Of a stretch of DNA of 6,345 nucleotides, positions 6,187 to 6,345 are shown piece by piece (the first letter of the stretch is position 1; each line of letters begins with the position of its first letter). The DNA lies in assembly GCA_015654605.1 (NCBI GenBank), contig JAATGO010000209.1, forward strand, positions 1 to 6,345, in the 5' to 3' direction. Under the pieces are notes generated by a model that searched no databases, was not told the origin of the DNA, and saw only the letters and a list, made by a program, of their open reading frames with translations. This DNA comes from Betaproteobacteria bacterium. Its GTDB lineage: Bacteria; Pseudomonadota; Gammaproteobacteria; Burkholderiales; Burkholderiaceae. The position numbers were made by a program, and so were the translations under genes.

Positions 6187-6345
6187 ATGAATCCAACAAG
6201 AAATAAACCCATACTCCATTTTGCGCATGCCAATAGCTATCCTGCGGGGACGTACGGTATGTTCTTTGAGCAACTGGCATTGCATTATGACGTACGTGCG
6301 TTGCCAATGCACGCACATAACCCAGATTATCCGGTGGATGATGGC
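6187..6345 (+). CDS. Alpha/beta hydrolase (N-terminal 53 codons, cut by right edge)
   Basis: Fifty-three codons are visible before the right edge. The start of the predicted protein, with HFAHANSYPAGTYGMFFEQL (residues 11-30) followed by HYDVRALPMHAHNPDYPV (33-50), matches the first two strands and oxyanion-hole region of serine alpha/beta hydrolases; HAN at 14-16 stands where HG or HGN commonly occurs. The nucleophile elbow and the rest of the catalytic triad are outside the window, so the substrate cannot be guessed. It begins about 100 bases after comEC on the same strand, with AGAGG five bases upstream, and could be read through from tatD-comEC or have its own promoter. The family call rests on this N-terminal block alone. 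Confidence 0.75.
   Translation, partial: MNPTRNKPILHFAHANSYPAGTYGMFFEQLALHYDVRALPMHAHNPDYPVDDG

Noticed and set aside
1..6345. Mobile elements, CRISPR arrays, tRNA genes or repeated DNA-uptake words
   Set aside because: I looked for terminal inverted repeats, regularly spaced repeats, transposase motifs and recurring short words near comEC and saw none, although a computed k-mer count was not possible.

Overview
The window looks like an ordinary chromosomal segment of a Gram-negative bacterium, most likely a betaproteobacterium, tentatively of the order Burkholderiales. This rests on the recognisable protein families (a proteobacterial-type ArgE, a YjjV-like TatD hydrolase, a full ComEC/Rec2 and an alpha/beta hydrolase beginning HFAHANSYPAGTY) and on their order. 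Base composition is moderate, and the intergenic stretches are clearly AT-richer than the genes. I see no tRNA, rRNA, CRISPR array, insertion sequence or phage gene.

Layout: (1) Bases 1-955, minus strand: the first 318 codons of a flavin (FAD) amine oxidase-type oxidoreductase, cut by the left edge. Immediately upstream of it, and overlapping its start codon by one base (TGATG), is a 23-codon minus-strand small ORF with a much better Shine-Dalgarno sequence than the oxidase itself. (2) Bases about 1027-1328: an AT-rich divergent intergenic region with several small dyads. (3) Bases 1332-2495, plus strand: argE, acetylornithine deacetylase. (4) Bases 2496-2637: a 142-base gap with two weak hairpins, a possible -10 box and a good ribosome binding site. 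(5) Bases 2638-3441 and 3434-6085, plus strand: a TatD-family metal-dependent hydrolase and comEC/rec2, which overlap by 8 bases and so probably form a translationally coupled pair. (6) Bases 6187-6345, plus strand: the start of an alpha/beta hydrolase, cut by the right edge.

How the genes work together: argE makes ornithine from N-acetylornithine in arginine synthesis. Ornithine is also a polyamine precursor, so a divergent amine oxidase might be loosely linked, but its substrate cannot be read from the sequence. TatD and ComEC are a metal-dependent nuclease-type hydrolase and the inner-membrane DNA-uptake channel; their overlap suggests co-expression and perhaps a shared role in handling incoming DNA. 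The signal most worth a second look is the coupled small ORF upstream of the amine oxidase. Otherwise the window consists of well-known families, and I found no convincing undescribed multi-gene system.
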